From Pseudomonas sp. R5-89-07 (GTDB taxonomy: Bacteria > Pseudomonadota > Gammaproteobacteria > Pseudomonadales > Pseudomonadaceae), in assembly GCF_003851685.1 (NCBI RefSeq), contig NZ_CP027727.1, forward strand, positions 4,774,001-4,838,000: a stretch of 64,000 nt of DNA, in the 5' to 3' direction. Below are positions 8,860-17,992 of the stretch, piece after piece (positions within the stretch are counted from its first letter, which is position 1; each line of letters opens with the position of its first letter). Position numbers and translations under genes: made by a program. Under the pieces are notes generated by a model. That model ran no database searches and had not been told where the DNA came from. It was given only the letters and a program-made list of their open reading frames with translations.

Positions 8860-9828
8860 GTGACGGACCCGAATAAACTGCGCCCCCACGAGTTGGCTCA
8901 TGAGGTGCTGCAAGACGCGGCCATGGACCAAGCCCTCGATTGGCTGATCGCCTTGCAGTGCCCGCAGCCCGGCCAGCACGCCGCGTTCCAGGCCTGGCTG
9001 GCCGAGAGCCCGGCGCATGCCCACGCCTTCAACAAGGCCCAGGCCGCCTGGGATGGCGCGCCGGTGCACAGCGCCGCCGTGGCCCTGGCCGCGCCGCGCA
9101 AGCCGAGCGCCTGGCGCCGGGTCAAACCGCACTGGAAACCCCTGGCCACCGCCGCCGTGCTGCTGCTCGGCCTGTTCAGCTTCAGCAACCTGCCGGTACG
9201 CCTGCAGGCCGACCACCTCACCGTGGTCGGCGAGCGCCAGCGCCTGCAACTGGACGAAGGTTCCAACGTACTGCTCAACACCAATTCGGCGTTTTCCAGC
9301 AGCATCAAGGACCATCAGCGCATCGCCCGCCTCTACCAGGGCGAGGCGTTTTTCGACATCGCCCCCGCCCGTGGCCTGCCGCTGGAAATCGACGCCGGCC
9401 CGGTGCGCGCCAGCGTGCAGGACACCGCGTTTGCCGTGCGCTATCTCGACGGCGAAGCCCAGGTGCAAGTGCAGCGCGGTGACGTCGACCTGAGCAATAC
9501 CTTCGACGACGCCCGTGTGCGCCTGAGTGCCGGCCAGAGCATCCGCATCGGCCCCAAGGGCTTCGGCCAGCCGGCCAAGCTGGATGCCAGCAAAGACCTG
9601 GCCTGGGTCCAGGGCCGCCTGGTCTTCGAGAACTGCCCGATGAGCGAAGTGCTGGCCGAGCTGCGTCGCTATTACCCGGGCTGGATCGTCAACACCAACG
9701 ACAAGCTCGCCAGCGTCGCCGTCACCGGCAACTATCGCCTTGACCAGCCGCTGGACGTGGTGCGTTCCCTGGCCCACATCACCTCGGCCAAGCTCTCGGA
9801 ATACCCAGCGCTGGTCATCCTGAACTAA
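8860..9828 (+). CDS. hxuR: FecR-type anti-sigma/signal transducer (HxuR-like)
   Basis: 322 aa. The cytoplasmic N-terminal domain (about 1-85) with 'ALDWLIALQCPQPGQHAAFQAWLAESP' in part is the DUF4880 sigma-binding region. One membrane segment lies at about 92-112. The periplasmic FecR domain at about 120-215 includes 'DEGSNVLLNTNSAFS' and 'YQGEAFFDIAPA'. The C-terminal 'LAELRRYYPGWI' region contacts the receptor's STN domain in relatives. GTG start with a GAGGAAC ribosome site. Confidence 0.88.
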   Translation: MTDPNKLRPHELAHEVLQDAAMDQALDWLIALQCPQPGQHAAFQAWLAESPAHAHAFNKAQAAWDGAPVHSAAVALAAPRKPSAWRRVKPHWKPLATAAVLLLGLFSFSNLPVRLQADHLTVVGERQRLQLDEGSNVLLNTNSAFSSSIKDHQRIARLYQGEAFFDIAPARGLPLEIDAGPVRASVQDTAFAVRYLDGEAQVQVQRGDVDLSNTFDDARVRLSAGQSIRIGPKGFGQPAKLDASKDLAWVQGRLVFENCPMSEVLAELRRYYPGWIVNTNDKLASVAVTGNYRLDQPLDVVRSLAHITSAKLSEYPALVILN

Positions 9829-9829
9829 A

Positions 9830-9844
9830 TGAGAATTATTTTTA
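9830..9844. promoter_or_regulatory. Weak Fur-like box before the receptor gene
   Basis: TGAGAATTATTTTTA matches the 7-1-7 Fur pattern at about 11 of 14 positions and begins two bases after the hxuR stop. It may add iron control to a receptor promoter that also needs the ECF sigma factor. Weak evidence. Confidence 0.35.
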
Positions 9845-9944
9845 CTCGAAGCTGACCGGCGATACGTCTCGTTATAGCCAATGCAACTGATTCCTATTTG
9901 AATCGGTTCGCAACTATAAGATTCGTACCTCCGGAGCGCTCTCG

Positions 9945-12509
9945 ATGTCCTCTCGTTTCAACCGCCGGTCTTGTTCGCCCGTCCTGTCCCTGCTGACCGC
10001 CGCCATACTGATGGCCGGTGCGCCAGCAATGGCCGCGACTGCCGCCGAACCGGCGCCGCGCAGCCACGGCAACTACAATTTCAGCATCGAACAGCAGCCA
10101 CTGGTGTCGGCACTCAACGCCTTTACCGGCGTGACCGGCTGGCAAGTCGGCCTGCCAGCCGAGTTGGGCCAGGGTGTGTCGTCCCCTGGCGTGCGCGGTG
10201 CGTTGTCGCCGGAGAAGGCGCTGGAGCGGCTGTTGGCGGGGACCCACCTGAGCTATCGCAAGCTGGGCAATAACAACATTGTCCTGGAGAAACGTGCCGC
10301 CGGCAGCGCTCTGAACCTGCAGCAAGTGACCATCAGCGCCACCCGCACCGAGCAGGATGTGGACAGCGTACCGAGCATGGTCAGCGTGCACGACCGCCAG
10401 GAGCTGGATCGCCAGAACGTCAACACCACCCGTGAACTGGTGCGTTACGAGCCGGGCGTGTCGGTGGGCGGCGCCGGCACGCGCTCGGGCAACGCGGGCT
10501 ATAACATTCGCGGTATCGACGGCGATCGCATTCTGACCCAGGTCGACGGCGTGGAAGTGCCGGACAACTTCTTCAACGGCCCCTACGCCAAGACCCGGCG
10601 CAACTACGTCGACCCGGAAATCGTCAAGCGCGTGGAAATCCTGCGCGGTCCGGCCTCGGCCCTGTACGGCAGCAGTGCGATTGGCGGCGCGGTGAGCTAC
10701 TTCACCCTCGACCCGGATGACATCATCAAGCCCGGCCAGGACGTCGGCGCGCGCCTGAAGACCGGTTACAGCTCCGCCGACGAAAGCTGGCTGACCTCCG
10801 CCACCGTCGCCGGCCGCGTGCAGGACTTCGACGGCTTGCTGCACCTGAGCCAGCGCAACGGCCACGAAACCGAATCCTACGACGGCAACAACGCCACCGG
10901 CCTGGCCCGCACCGGCGCCAACCCTGAAGACGCACGCACCACCAATGTGCTGGCCAAACTGGGCTGGAATTACGGCGACGACAACCGCCTGGGCCTTACC
11001 TACGAGAAGTACAAGGATGATCGCGACGTCAATCTGAAGAACGCGGTGGGCGGCCCGTTCGTGGGTGGACGCGGTTTCAACCTTTACCGAGACCGTCGCG
11101 GCAACGACACCATTACCCGCGAGCGTTTCGGCCTGGAAAACAGCTTCGCCCTCGACTCGCCCATCGCAGACCGCATCAAGACCAGCCTCAATTACCAGAT
11201 CGCCAAGACCGACCAGACCACGGCTGAAATCTACCAGTCGGGCCGTCGCGTATTGCGCACCCGCGACACGTTGTACGAAGAGAAACAATGGGTGTTCGAT
11301 GCGCAACTGGACAAGGCCTTCAGCCTCGGTGACACCGATCACCAGGTCACCTACGGCACCACGCTCAAGCAGCAGAAAGTCACCGGTTCGCGCGAAGGCA
11401 GCGCCACCTGCCTGGCGGTCGGCAGCGGCTGCACCGCCATCGGCGCGCCCAGCCCATCGGCCGGCGACAGCGTGAAGAAAGCCAGCGACTTCCCCGACCC
11501 GACCATCAACACCTATTCGCTGTTCGCCCAGGACCAGATCACCTGGGACAAATGGACCTTCCTGCCCGCCGTGCGCTATGACTACACCCGACTCAAGCCC
11601 AAGCTGACCGAGGAATTCCTCAGCACCGTGAACCCCACCGGTGCCTATACCGTCGACGGCAAGGACAAGACCTGGCACCGCGTCACGCCCAAGTTCGGCC
11701 TGACCTACGCCTTGACCGATCAATACACCTGGTTCGGCCAATACGCCGAAGGTTTCCGCACGCCGTCCGCCAAGGCGCTATACGGCCGCTTCGAAAACCT
11801 CAACCTGGGCTACACCGTGGAGCCCAACCCCGACCTCAAGCCGGAAACCAGCAAGGGCATCGAAACCGGGCTTCGCGGCAAGTTCGATGAGGGCTCCTTT
11901 GAAATCGCCGTGTTCTACAACAAATACCGCGACTTCATCGACGAAGACAACGCGGTGGTCGGCGGCACCGTCGAACAGTTCCAGGCGGTGAATATCAAGC
12001 GCGCCACCATCAAGGGCGCCGAAGCCAAGGGTCGCCTGAACCTGGATGCCTTCGGCGCACCGCAAGGCCTGTATACCCAGGGTGCGGTGTCCTACGCCCA
12101 TGGCCGCAACAATGACAACGGCGAGCCGCTCAACAGCGTCAACCCGCTCAAGGGTGTGTTCGGCCTGGGCTATGACCAGGACAGCTACGGCGGCCTGCTG
12201 AGCTGGACCCTGGTGAAGAAACAGAATCGCGTCGACAGCAGCACCTTCCACGCCCCGGACGGCGATACCAGCGGCCCATTCAAGACGCCGGGGTTCGGCA
12301 TTCTCGACCTGAGCGCCTACTACAAGGTCACCCAAGACGTGACCATCAACGGCGGCGTCTACAACCTCACCGACAAGCAGTACTGGAACTGGGATGACGT
12401 GCGCAGCTACGACAGCGTCGGCGAAGCCGCGGTGACCGGCCCGGCCAACCTTGATCGCCTGACCCAGCCGGGTCGCAACTTCGCGATCAATGTGATCTGG
12501 GACATCTGA
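9945..12509 (+). CDS. hxuA: TonB-dependent heme/hemoprotein receptor with signalling domain (HxuA-like)
   Basis: 854 aa. Signal peptide at 1-31 (ends 'APAMA'). STN signalling domain at about 45-100 ('FSIEQQPLVSALNAFTG'), TonB-box region near 'QQVTISATRTEQD', plug at about 120-240 ('NIRGIDGDRI', 'VEILRGPASALYGSSAIGG'), then a 22-strand barrel ending 'GRNFAINVIWDI' with a terminal aromatic-rich strand. Heme receptor signatures are present in modified form: FRTP (for FRAP) and NPDL (for NPNL). I see no His between these two boxes, unlike classical hemoglobin receptors. Sits behind its sigma/anti-sigma pair and before a heme oxygenase. The exact ligand (free heme, hemopexin, hemoglobin) is open. 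Confidence 0.88.
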   Translation: MSSRFNRRSCSPVLSLLTAAILMAGAPAMAATAAEPAPRSHGNYNFSIEQQPLVSALNAFTGVTGWQVGLPAELGQGVSSPGVRGALSPEKALERLLAGTHLSYRKLGNNNIVLEKRAAGSALNLQQVTISATRTEQDVDSVPSMVSVHDRQELDRQNVNTTRELVRYEPGVSVGGAGTRSGNAGYNIRGIDGDRILTQVDGVEVPDNFFNGPYAKTRRNYVDPEIVKRVEILRGPASALYGSSAIGGAVSYFTLDPDDIIKPGQDVGARLKTGYSSADESWLTSATVAGRVQDFDGLLHLSQRNGHETESYDGNNATGLARTGANPEDARTTNVLAKLGWNYGDDNRLGLTYEKYKDDRDVNLKNAVGGPFVGGRGFNLYRDRRGNDTITRERFGLENSFALDSPIADRIKTSLNYQIAKTDQTTAEIYQSGRRVLRTRDTLYEEKQWVFDAQLDKAFSLGDTDHQVTYGTTLKQQKVTGSREGSATCLAVGSGCTAIGAPSPSAGDSVKKASDFPDPTINTYSLFAQDQITWDKWTFLPAVRYDYTRLKPKLTEEFLSTVNPTGAYTVDGKDKTWHRVTPKFGLTYALTDQYTWFGQYAEGFRTPSAKALYGRFENLNLGYTVEPNPDLKPETSKGIETGLRGKFDEGSFEIAVFYNKYRDFIDEDNAVVGGTVEQFQAVNIKRATIKGAEAKGRLNLDAFGAPQGLYTQGAVSYAHGRNNDNGEPLNSVNPLKGVFGLGYDQDSYGGLLSWTLVKKQNRVDSSTFHAPDGDTSGPFKTPGFGILDLSAYYKVTQDVTINGGVYNLTDKQYWNWDDVRSYDSVGEAAVTGPANLDRLTQPGRNFAINVIWDI

Positions 12510-12518
12510 CGGCACCCT

Positions 12519-12560
12519 CCTCACCTCGCCGCGATGATTGCGGCGAGGTGAGGATTTTTT
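12519..12560 (+). terminator. Rho-independent terminator after the heme receptor
   Basis: 14-bp perfect stem CCTCACCTCGCCGC / GCGGCGAGGTGAGG with a 7-nt loop, followed by ATTTTTT. It separates the receptor transcript from the heme oxygenase gene, which therefore probably has its own promoter or is reached only by read-through. Confidence 0.85.
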
Positions 12561-12644
12561 ACTGTGCCGCGTCTTCCTGTTCGTCTAGTTGATAACCGCT
12601 CTCTTTAGAGCCAACAGGCGCTACCCCTTCTCAAGGACTTTTTC

Positions 12645-13253
12645 ATGACCGCTTCTCCTACCGCAGAACGTCCAAACCTGCGCTCCCAGCGCCTGAACCA
12701 GATCACCCACGAGCCACACACCAGGCTCGACGCGCTGGTCAAAGCCCACGCCCCATTTGAAACCCAGGCCAACTTCGCTCGCTTCGTGGTGGCGCAGTAC
12801 CTGTTCCAATCGGAGTTGGTGGCGCTGTACAACGATACCGAACTGAACCAGATCATCCCGGACCTGGCCCAGCGCTGCCGCGCAGACGCCGCCAGACTCG
12901 ACCTGGGCGACCTCGACACCGACGTGCCAGCACCGGTTGCCGGCGCCGTGAACAACCCTGGCCGCGCCGAGGCCTTGGGCTGGCTGTTCGTTTCCGAAGG
13001 CTCCAAACTGGGCGCGGCCTTTCTGATCAAACGTGCCGTGGGCCTGGGCCTGAGCGAAACCTTCGGTGCCCGTCACCTGGGCGAGCCGGAGGGCGGGCGT
13101 GCCGAAGGCTGGAAACGCTTCACCCGCACCCTCGATGCAATGCAATTGAGCGCCGAAGAGGAAGCCGCCATGGATAAAGGCGCGATCGATGCGTTCGTAC
13201 GCTTCACCGTATTGCTGGAACAGGCGTACGCTACGGCCCCTGAACTGGCCTGA
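12645..13253 (+). CDS. hemO: Heme oxygenase of the PigA/HemO type
   Basis: 202 aa, close in length and pattern to P. aeruginosa PigA/HemO. Proximal heme ligand His25 in 'THEPHTRL', distal helix 'LGWLFVSEGSKLGAAFL', and 'FGARHLGEPEGGRAEGWK'. It opens the heme ring to release iron, CO and biliverdin in the cytoplasm. Asn18 and Lys33 align with the PigA residues (Asn19, Lys34) that rotate heme and give delta/beta rather than alpha biliverdin. It lies behind the heme receptor but past a strong terminator. Assignment of regiospecificity is by residue alignment by eye. Confidence 0.92.
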   Translation: MTASPTAERPNLRSQRLNQITHEPHTRLDALVKAHAPFETQANFARFVVAQYLFQSELVALYNDTELNQIIPDLAQRCRADAARLDLGDLDTDVPAPVAGAVNNPGRAEALGWLFVSEGSKLGAAFLIKRAVGLGLSETFGARHLGEPEGGRAEGWKRFTRTLDAMQLSAEEEAAMDKGAIDAFVRFTVLLEQAYATAPELA

Positions 13254-13276
13254 TCCCCGGTTTAATGCAATCCAAT

Positions 13277-13363
13277 GTGGGAGGGGGCTTGCCCCCGATA
13301 GCGGTGTATCAGCCAACGAATCCATAACTGAACCACCGCCATCGGGGGCAGGCCCCCTCCCAC
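13277..13363. repeat. REPIN, G-rich family
   Basis: Arms at 13277-13299 and 13341-13363; the right arm has one base change (GGGGGCAGGCCCCC). Lies between hemO and the DUF454 gene. Confidence 0.9.
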
Positions 13364-13415
13364 ACTTTGTCCCTATTTCAAGCTGATTTTTTGTCATCTC
13401 CTGATTGCACACACC

Positions 13416-13817
13416 ATGACCCGCAAACTCCAATCCACCTCGAAAATCGCCCAGCTTCTCTATGGCCTGCTGGCCTACGTCAGCCTGGGGATCGGCCTGG
13501 TGGCGATTGTCATACCGGGTTTGCCCACCACCGAATTCATCCTGCTGGCCGCCTGGGCCGCCACCAAAAGCTCGCCACGCCTCAGCGCCTGGCTGGAAAA
13601 CCACCGCCTGTTCGGGCCCATCCTGTTCAACTGGCGCAATGGCAAGATCATCGCGCGCCGGGCCAAGGTCAGCGCCACCGTGAGCATGTTGCTGTGCGCC
13701 GTGCTGATGCTGGTGATGCTCGATCACGGCTGGCCGATCTACCTGGCAATCGTCGGCATGGGCCTGGGCAACCTGTGGATCTGGTCGCGCCCCGAGCGGC
13801 TTGCACAGCCCGGATAA
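13416..13817 (+). CDS. YbaN-type (DUF454) inner-membrane protein
   Basis: 133 aa with hydrophobic segments at about 12-36 and two near 88-120. The family signature 'GLVAIVIPGLPTTEFILLAAW' is clear in the part 'IPGLPTTEF', followed by 'SSPRLSAWLENHRLFGPIL.NW'. DUF454 proteins are small membrane proteins of unknown biochemistry. Its position behind a heme oxygenase suggests a link to heme or iron handling, but a REPIN lies between and co-transcription is not shown. Confidence 0.85.
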   Translation: MTRKLQSTSKIAQLLYGLLAYVSLGIGLVAIVIPGLPTTEFILLAAWAATKSSPRLSAWLENHRLFGPILFNWRNGKIIARRAKVSATVSMLLCAVLMLVMLDHGWPIYLAIVGMGLGNLWIWSRPERLAQPG

Positions 13818-13900
13818 CGCTGTGTGTAGGGGTTTTCCTACCGCTCATCGCCTGATACTCATGAATTAATTTGTTACGCCGATGTTTCAGGCATGGCGCC

Positions 13901-13942
13901 GAATGGACTTGGCACTTTGCGTGCTTCTCAACAAGTCCATTC
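13901..13942 (+). promoter_or_regulatory. Sigma-54 promoter enclosed in a 10-bp inverted repeat
   Basis: TTGGCAC at 13909-13915 and TGC at 13922-13924 give GG-N10-GC spacing, matching the RpoN -24/-12 consensus. The promoter is framed by a perfect inverted repeat, GAATGGACTT at 13901-13910 and AAGTCCATTC at 13933-13942. The start codon of the chemoreceptor is at 13955. Confidence 0.75.
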
Positions 13943-13954
13943 GTGAGTGAACCT

Positions 13955-16093
13955 ATGTTCGACACCCTCTCTATCCGCTTGAAAATCGTGCTGCTCTCCG
14001 GCCTCTGCCTGTTAGGGGTGATCGCACTGGTGGTCGGCATCAATATCTACACGACCAACCAGAACGATGAACTGGTCAGTGACTCAAGCTCACGAATGCT
14101 GACTGCCAGCGTAGAACAGCTGCTGCAAGCCAAGGCGGCCGAGCAGGCCGTGCAGTTGCAGAAAACCTTCAACGAAAACCTGCTGGTGGTCACCGCCCTC
14201 TCCGACCACATCAAAGACCTGCGCAACCTGGGGGCCAAGCGTTCCCTGGAAGCAGGCGCCCTGCGCGAAGACATCAACCAGAGCGTAAAAACCGCGTTTG
14301 ACCGTAACACCAAGGTGCTGGGCATCTGGCTGTCGTTCGAACCCAACGGACTGGATGGCAAGGACAGCGAATTCGTTGACGACAAGGCGCGCGTCTCCAA
14401 CGAAAAAGGCCGCTTCTCCAGCTACTGGAGCCGGGCTGGCGGCGAAAGCCTGAACACGATCATGGTTGAAGATGACCTGACGAAAACCACCCTCAACCTC
14501 AGCGGCACGCCCTACAACATTTGGTACACCTGCCCACGAGACACACGCACCACCTGCCTGCTGGATCCGTACGAAGACACGGTGGCCGGCAAGCCCGTAC
14601 TGATGACCACCATCTCCCAGCCTTTGATCGTGGACGGCAAGGTGATCGGCGTGGTCGGTGTGGATATCGCCCTCAACGCCCTGCAAGCCGTCACCGATGC
14701 GGCCCAGAAAGACCTGTTCAACGGCGCTGCGCACCTGGAGGTGCTGTCCAGCACCGGCCTGATCGCCGCCTACAGCGGTGAACCGGCGCGCGTGGGCAAG
14801 AATCTGATCGACACACTGGGCGCCGAAGGCAAAGAGATCGTGCAACTGCTCGCCAGTGATCGCCCGATGATCCGCGAGCAGGACGAGACCATTCGCGCTG
14901 TGTACCCCGTCAAGCCGATTGCCGACGCCAAATCCTGGGGTGTGGTGATCAAGCTGCCAAAAGCGGTAATGCTGGCGGATAACGTGAAGTTGCAAGGCGT
15001 GCTTGATGAAGCCCAGGCGACAGGCACCTTCAAAGCCCTATCGGTGGCCGCCGCCGCTGCCCTGCTCGGCCTGCTGCTGGTCTGGCTGACCGCCACCGGC
15101 GTCACCCGCCCGATCAACAGCGTGGCGGCCATGCTCAAGGACATTGCCAGCGGTGACGGCGACCTCACCCAACGCCTGGCCTATGCCAAAAAAGACGAAC
15201 TGGGCGAACTGGTGAACTGGTTCAACCGCTTCCTCGACAAGCTGCAGCCGACCATCGCGCAGATCAAGCAAAGCATCACCGAAGCGCGCGGCACGGCCGA
15301 CCAGTCCTCGGCCATTGCGCGCCAGACCAGCGAAGGCATGCAGGTGCAGTTCCGCGAAATCGACCAGGTGGCTACCGCGTCCAATGAAATGAGCGCCACC
15401 GCCCACGACGTCGCCAACAGCGCCTCCAACGCCGCCAGCGCGGCACGCGGCGCGGATCAGTCGGCACGCGAAGGCATGTCGATCATCGAGCAAAGTACCC
15501 GCGATATCACCACCCTTGCCGAAGAAGTCAGCAAGGCCGTCGGCGAAGTCGAGGCGTTGGCGGTCAATAGCGAACAGATCGGTTCGGTCCTGGAAGTGAT
15601 CCGCAGCATCGCCGAACAGACCAACCTGCTGGCATTGAACGCGGCGATCGAAGCGGCGCGCGCCGGGGAAAGCGGGCGCGGTTTTGCGGTGGTGGCCGAC
15701 GAGGTGCGCAACCTGGCCAAACGCACCCAGGATTCGGTCGAGGAAATTCGCCTGGTGATCGAACGTATCCAGAGCGGCACCCGTGGCGTGGTGGCGACCA
15801 TGCATTCGAGCCAGCACCAGGCCCAAAGCAACGCCGGGCAGATCCACCAAGCCGTGCAGGCCCTGGGCAAGATCAGCGACGCCGTGACGGTGATCAGCGA
15901 CATGAACCTGCAGATCGCCAGCGCCGCCGAACAGCAAAGCGCAGTGGCTGAAGAGGTCAACCGCAACGTCTCCGCAATCCGTACCGTCACCGAAACCCTC
16001 ACCGGCCAGGCCACCGAGTCGGCAGCCATCAGCAGCCAGCTCAATGCACTGGCCAGCCAGCAAATGAAGTTGATGGATCAGTTCAAGGTCTAA
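13955..16093 (+). CDS. Methyl-accepting chemotaxis protein with dCache sensor domain
   Basis: 712-aa inner-membrane chemoreceptor. Membrane segment at about 11-31; periplasmic double-Cache domain at about 40-370, with '[16 protein letters not shown]', '[12 protein letters not shown]' and '[27 protein letters not shown]' in parts; second membrane segment at about 385-405; HAMP at about 406-460; signalling tip '[19 protein letters not shown]'. The frame is open from 13871, but the ATG at 13955 is the one placed properly after the sigma-54 promoter. No C-terminal CheR-tethering pentapeptide is seen. The ligand is unknown; such Cache chemoreceptors in pseudomonads often bind amino acids, amines or organic acids. 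The polyamine/ornithine-type genes next door make an amine ligand worth testing. Confidence 0.92.
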   Translation: MFDTLSIRLKIVLLSGLCLLGVIALVVGINIYTTNQNDELVSDSSSRMLTASVEQLLQAKAAEQAVQLQKTFNENLLVVTALSDHIKDLRNLGAKRSLEAGALREDINQSVKTAFDRNTKVLGIWLSFEPNGLDGKDSEFVDDKARVSNEKGRFSSYWSRAGGESLNTIMVEDDLTKTTLNLSGTPYNIWYTCPRDTRTTCLLDPYEDTVAGKPVLMTTISQPLIVDGKVIGVVGVDIALNALQAVTDAAQKDLFNGAAHLEVLSSTGLIAAYSGEPARVGKNLIDTLGAEGKEIVQLLASDRPMIREQDETIRAVYPVKPIADAKSWGVVIKLPKAVMLADNVKLQGVLDEAQATGTFKALSVAAAAALLGLLLVWLTATGVTRPINSVAAMLKDIASGDGDLTQRLAYAKKDELGELVNWFNRFLDKLQPTIAQIKQSITEARGTADQSSAIARQTSEGMQVQFREIDQVATASNEMSATAHDVANSASNAASAARGADQSAREGMSIIEQSTRDITTLAEEVSKAVGEVEALAVNSEQIGSVLEVIRSIAEQTNLLALNAAIEAARAGESGRGFAVVADEVRNLAKRTQDSVEEIRLVIERIQSGTRGVVATMHSSQHQAQSNAGQIHQAVQALGKISDAVTVISDMNLQIASAAEQQSAVAEEVNRNVSAIRTVTETLTGQATESAAISSQLNALASQQMKLMDQFKV

Positions 16094-16111
16094 ATAACAC
16101 CACACCTCAAT

Positions 16112-16198
16112 GTGGGAGGGGGCTTGCCCCCGATGGCGGAGTGTCAGTCAACTTATCTGTCACTGACACACCGCTTTCGGGGGCAAGCCCCCTCCCAC
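16112..16198. repeat. REPIN, G-rich family, followed by a lone degenerate arm
   Basis: Arms at 16112-16134 and 16176-16198. A third, damaged copy (TGGAGGGGGCTTGCCCTCGC) follows at about 16269-16288, just before the lrp-type gene end. The region lies between convergent genes. Confidence 0.88.
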
Positions 16199-16289
16199 AG
16201 TTGGACCGAGTACCGCTTACACACCCGCTCAGCCAGCAAGTGAAGTTGATAACACCACAGGCCCAATGCTGGAGGGGGCTTGCCCTCGC

Positions 16290-16790
16290 TCAGTCCTTTC
16301 CCGGTTTTGGTATCGCAAGGCGGCTACTGGACTTGATTTCACGCAAGGCCAGGCTGGACTGGATGGACGCAATGCCCACCTGACGTCTGAGCACCTGCTC
16401 GACAAAGTCGCTGTAGCTATCAAGATCCTTCGCCAACACCTGCAACACGTAATCGGCATCACCAGTGATCTTGTGACAGGCCAACACTTGCGGCAATTGC
16501 GCAATCACCGCCTCGAAGGCGTCCGGAGCATGGTCGGCATGGGTAGAAAAACGGATATGCACAAACGCCATGATATCCAACCCCAGCATGCGTCGATCAA
16601 GGTTGGCTTGATAGCCTTTTATGACGCCCGCCTCCTCCATTCTCTTACGCCTTCGCCAACAAGGCGTCAGGCTTGACGACAGTCGCTCACTGAGCTCGGA
16701 ATTGGAAATACTCGCGTCTTCCTGCAGCAATTCAAGGATAGCGAGGTCGGTGTGGTCGAGGCTGATACGTTTGGAAATTTTTTTCTGCAT
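16290..16790 (-). CDS. Lrp/AsnC-family transcriptional regulator
   Basis: 166 aa. N-terminal helix-turn-helix at about 8-60 ('LDHTDLAILELLQEDASISNSELSERL' in part, then 'RRRKRMEEAGVIKGYQANLD'), C-terminal RAM/ligand domain at about 75-150 ('VLACHKITGDADYVLQV'). Such proteins commonly sense amino acids and control the gene next to them. It is divergent from the amidohydrolase gene with 110 bp between, so it is the likely local regulator of the amidohydrolase/ornithine cyclodeaminase/permease genes. The C-terminus extends about 12 residues past the usual family end. Confidence 0.9.
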   Translation of the reverse strand: MQKKISKRISLDHTDLAILELLQEDASISNSELSERLSSSLTPCWRRRKRMEEAGVIKGYQANLDRRMLGLDIMAFVHIRFSTHADHAPDAFEAVIAQLPQVLACHKITGDADYVLQVLAKDLDSYSDFVEQVLRRQVGIASIQSSLALREIKSSSRLAIPKPGKD

Positions 16791-16900
16791 GAAGCCATTC
16801 CTGAGTAAAAAAACCCGAAATATCTGCTAATCCGCGAAAACAAAGCAAAGAAATCGCCTCCTGGCCAGAACAGAATATTTGCACTGGTTCACATTAACGG

Positions 16901-17944
16901 ATGCGCAGAATGTTTACAGTTTTTAGTGATTCCCACCGTTTGCACCACGGCACAGAATTAAAAGACGGCGTACTCAAGCCGTCCTTCGAACAACCCAGCC
17001 GGGCCGATACCGTCCATGACCGCGTCAAGCAGGTCGGCCTGGGCCAGATCATCGAACCGCGCGTATTTGACCGGTCGTGCTACGTCAATGCGCACAGCGA
17101 GCGCTACGTCAGTTTTCTGGAAAGTGCCTGGACGCAATGGTGCGCAACCGGACGCACTCACGATGCTTTGCCGCTGGTATGGCCCGTGCGCGATCTGGCC
17201 AACGACCAAGTACCGACCTTCATCGACGGCAAATTGGGTTTCTACGCCATGGATGCCGGCTCCCCGATTACTGCCACCACTTGGCAAGCTGTAAAAACCA
17301 GCGCCGATATAGCCCTCACCGGCCTTGCCCTGATCGATGAAGGCCATGACAGTGCGTTTGCGCTGTGCCGCCCGCCGGGACATCACGCTGCACGCGAATA
17401 CATGGGCGGCTACTGCTACCTCAATAACGCGGCCATTGCCGCACAACGGGCCATTACCCAAGGCGCCCAGCGTGTTGCGGTACTGGATGTCGATTTTCAT
17501 CATGGCAATGGCACACAGAACATTTTCTACGACCGCAGTGACGTGATGTTCGTCTCGCTGCACGGCGAGCCGGCCGTCTCCTATCCCTACTACTCAGGCT
17601 TCAGCAGCGAAGTCGGCGCCGGCCTTGGCGAGGGGTTCAACCACAACTACCCCTTGCCCAAAAGCACCACTTGGGAAAGCTACAGCAACGCCCTGCGCCA
17701 TGCCTGCAGGACGCTCCAGCACTTTGCCCCAGAGGTGCTGGTGATTTCGCTGGGAGTCGACACATTCAAGGACGATCCCATCAGCCATTTCCTGTTGGAA
17801 AGCGATGATTTCATCGGGATCGGAGAGCTTATTGCCAGCGTTGGCTGCCCCACTCTGTTCGTGATGGAAGGGGGTTACATGGTCGACGAAATCGGCATCA
17901 ACGCCGTCAACGTGCTGCACGGATTCGAGAGCAAACGCAGCTGA
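16901..17944 (+). CDS. Acetylpolyamine amidohydrolase-like (histone deacetylase family) enzyme
   Basis: 347 aa. N-terminal 'SDSHRLHHGTEL.DG' is typical of bacterial acetylpolyamine amidohydrolases. Catalytic His161-His162 in 'RPPGHHA', zinc ligands Asp198 and His200 in 'DVDFHHGNGTQ' and Asp287 in 'LGVDTF', and the transition-state Tyr in 'GGY' (326) are all present, so the enzyme should be active. The family removes acetyl groups from N-acetylated diamines and polyamines. The next gene acts on ornithine, so an N-acetylated ornithine is an alternative substrate (inference). Start at 16901 or at the Met three codons later. Probably co-regulated with the two following genes under the divergent Lrp protein. 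Confidence 0.88.
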   Translation: MRRMFTVFSDSHRLHHGTELKDGVLKPSFEQPSRADTVHDRVKQVGLGQIIEPRVFDRSCYVNAHSERYVSFLESAWTQWCATGRTHDALPLVWPVRDLANDQVPTFIDGKLGFYAMDAGSPITATTWQAVKTSADIALTGLALIDEGHDSAFALCRPPGHHAAREYMGGYCYLNNAAIAAQRAITQGAQRVAVLDVDFHHGNGTQNIFYDRSDVMFVSLHGEPAVSYPYYSGFSSEVGAGLGEGFNHNYPLPKSTTWESYSNALRHACRTLQHFAPEVLVISLGVDTFKDDPISHFLLESDDFIGIGELIASVGCPTLFVMEGGYMVDEIGINAVNVLHGFESKRS

Positions 17945-17992
17945 TCCATCCCTCGCTCAACGGCCTTCAATTCTGGAACGGAGAATAAGAAC

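Noticed and set aside
16850..16900. Sigma-54 promoter before the deacetylase gene
   Set aside because: TGGCC and TTGCA occur, but the GG to GC spacing is 16 nt instead of 10.
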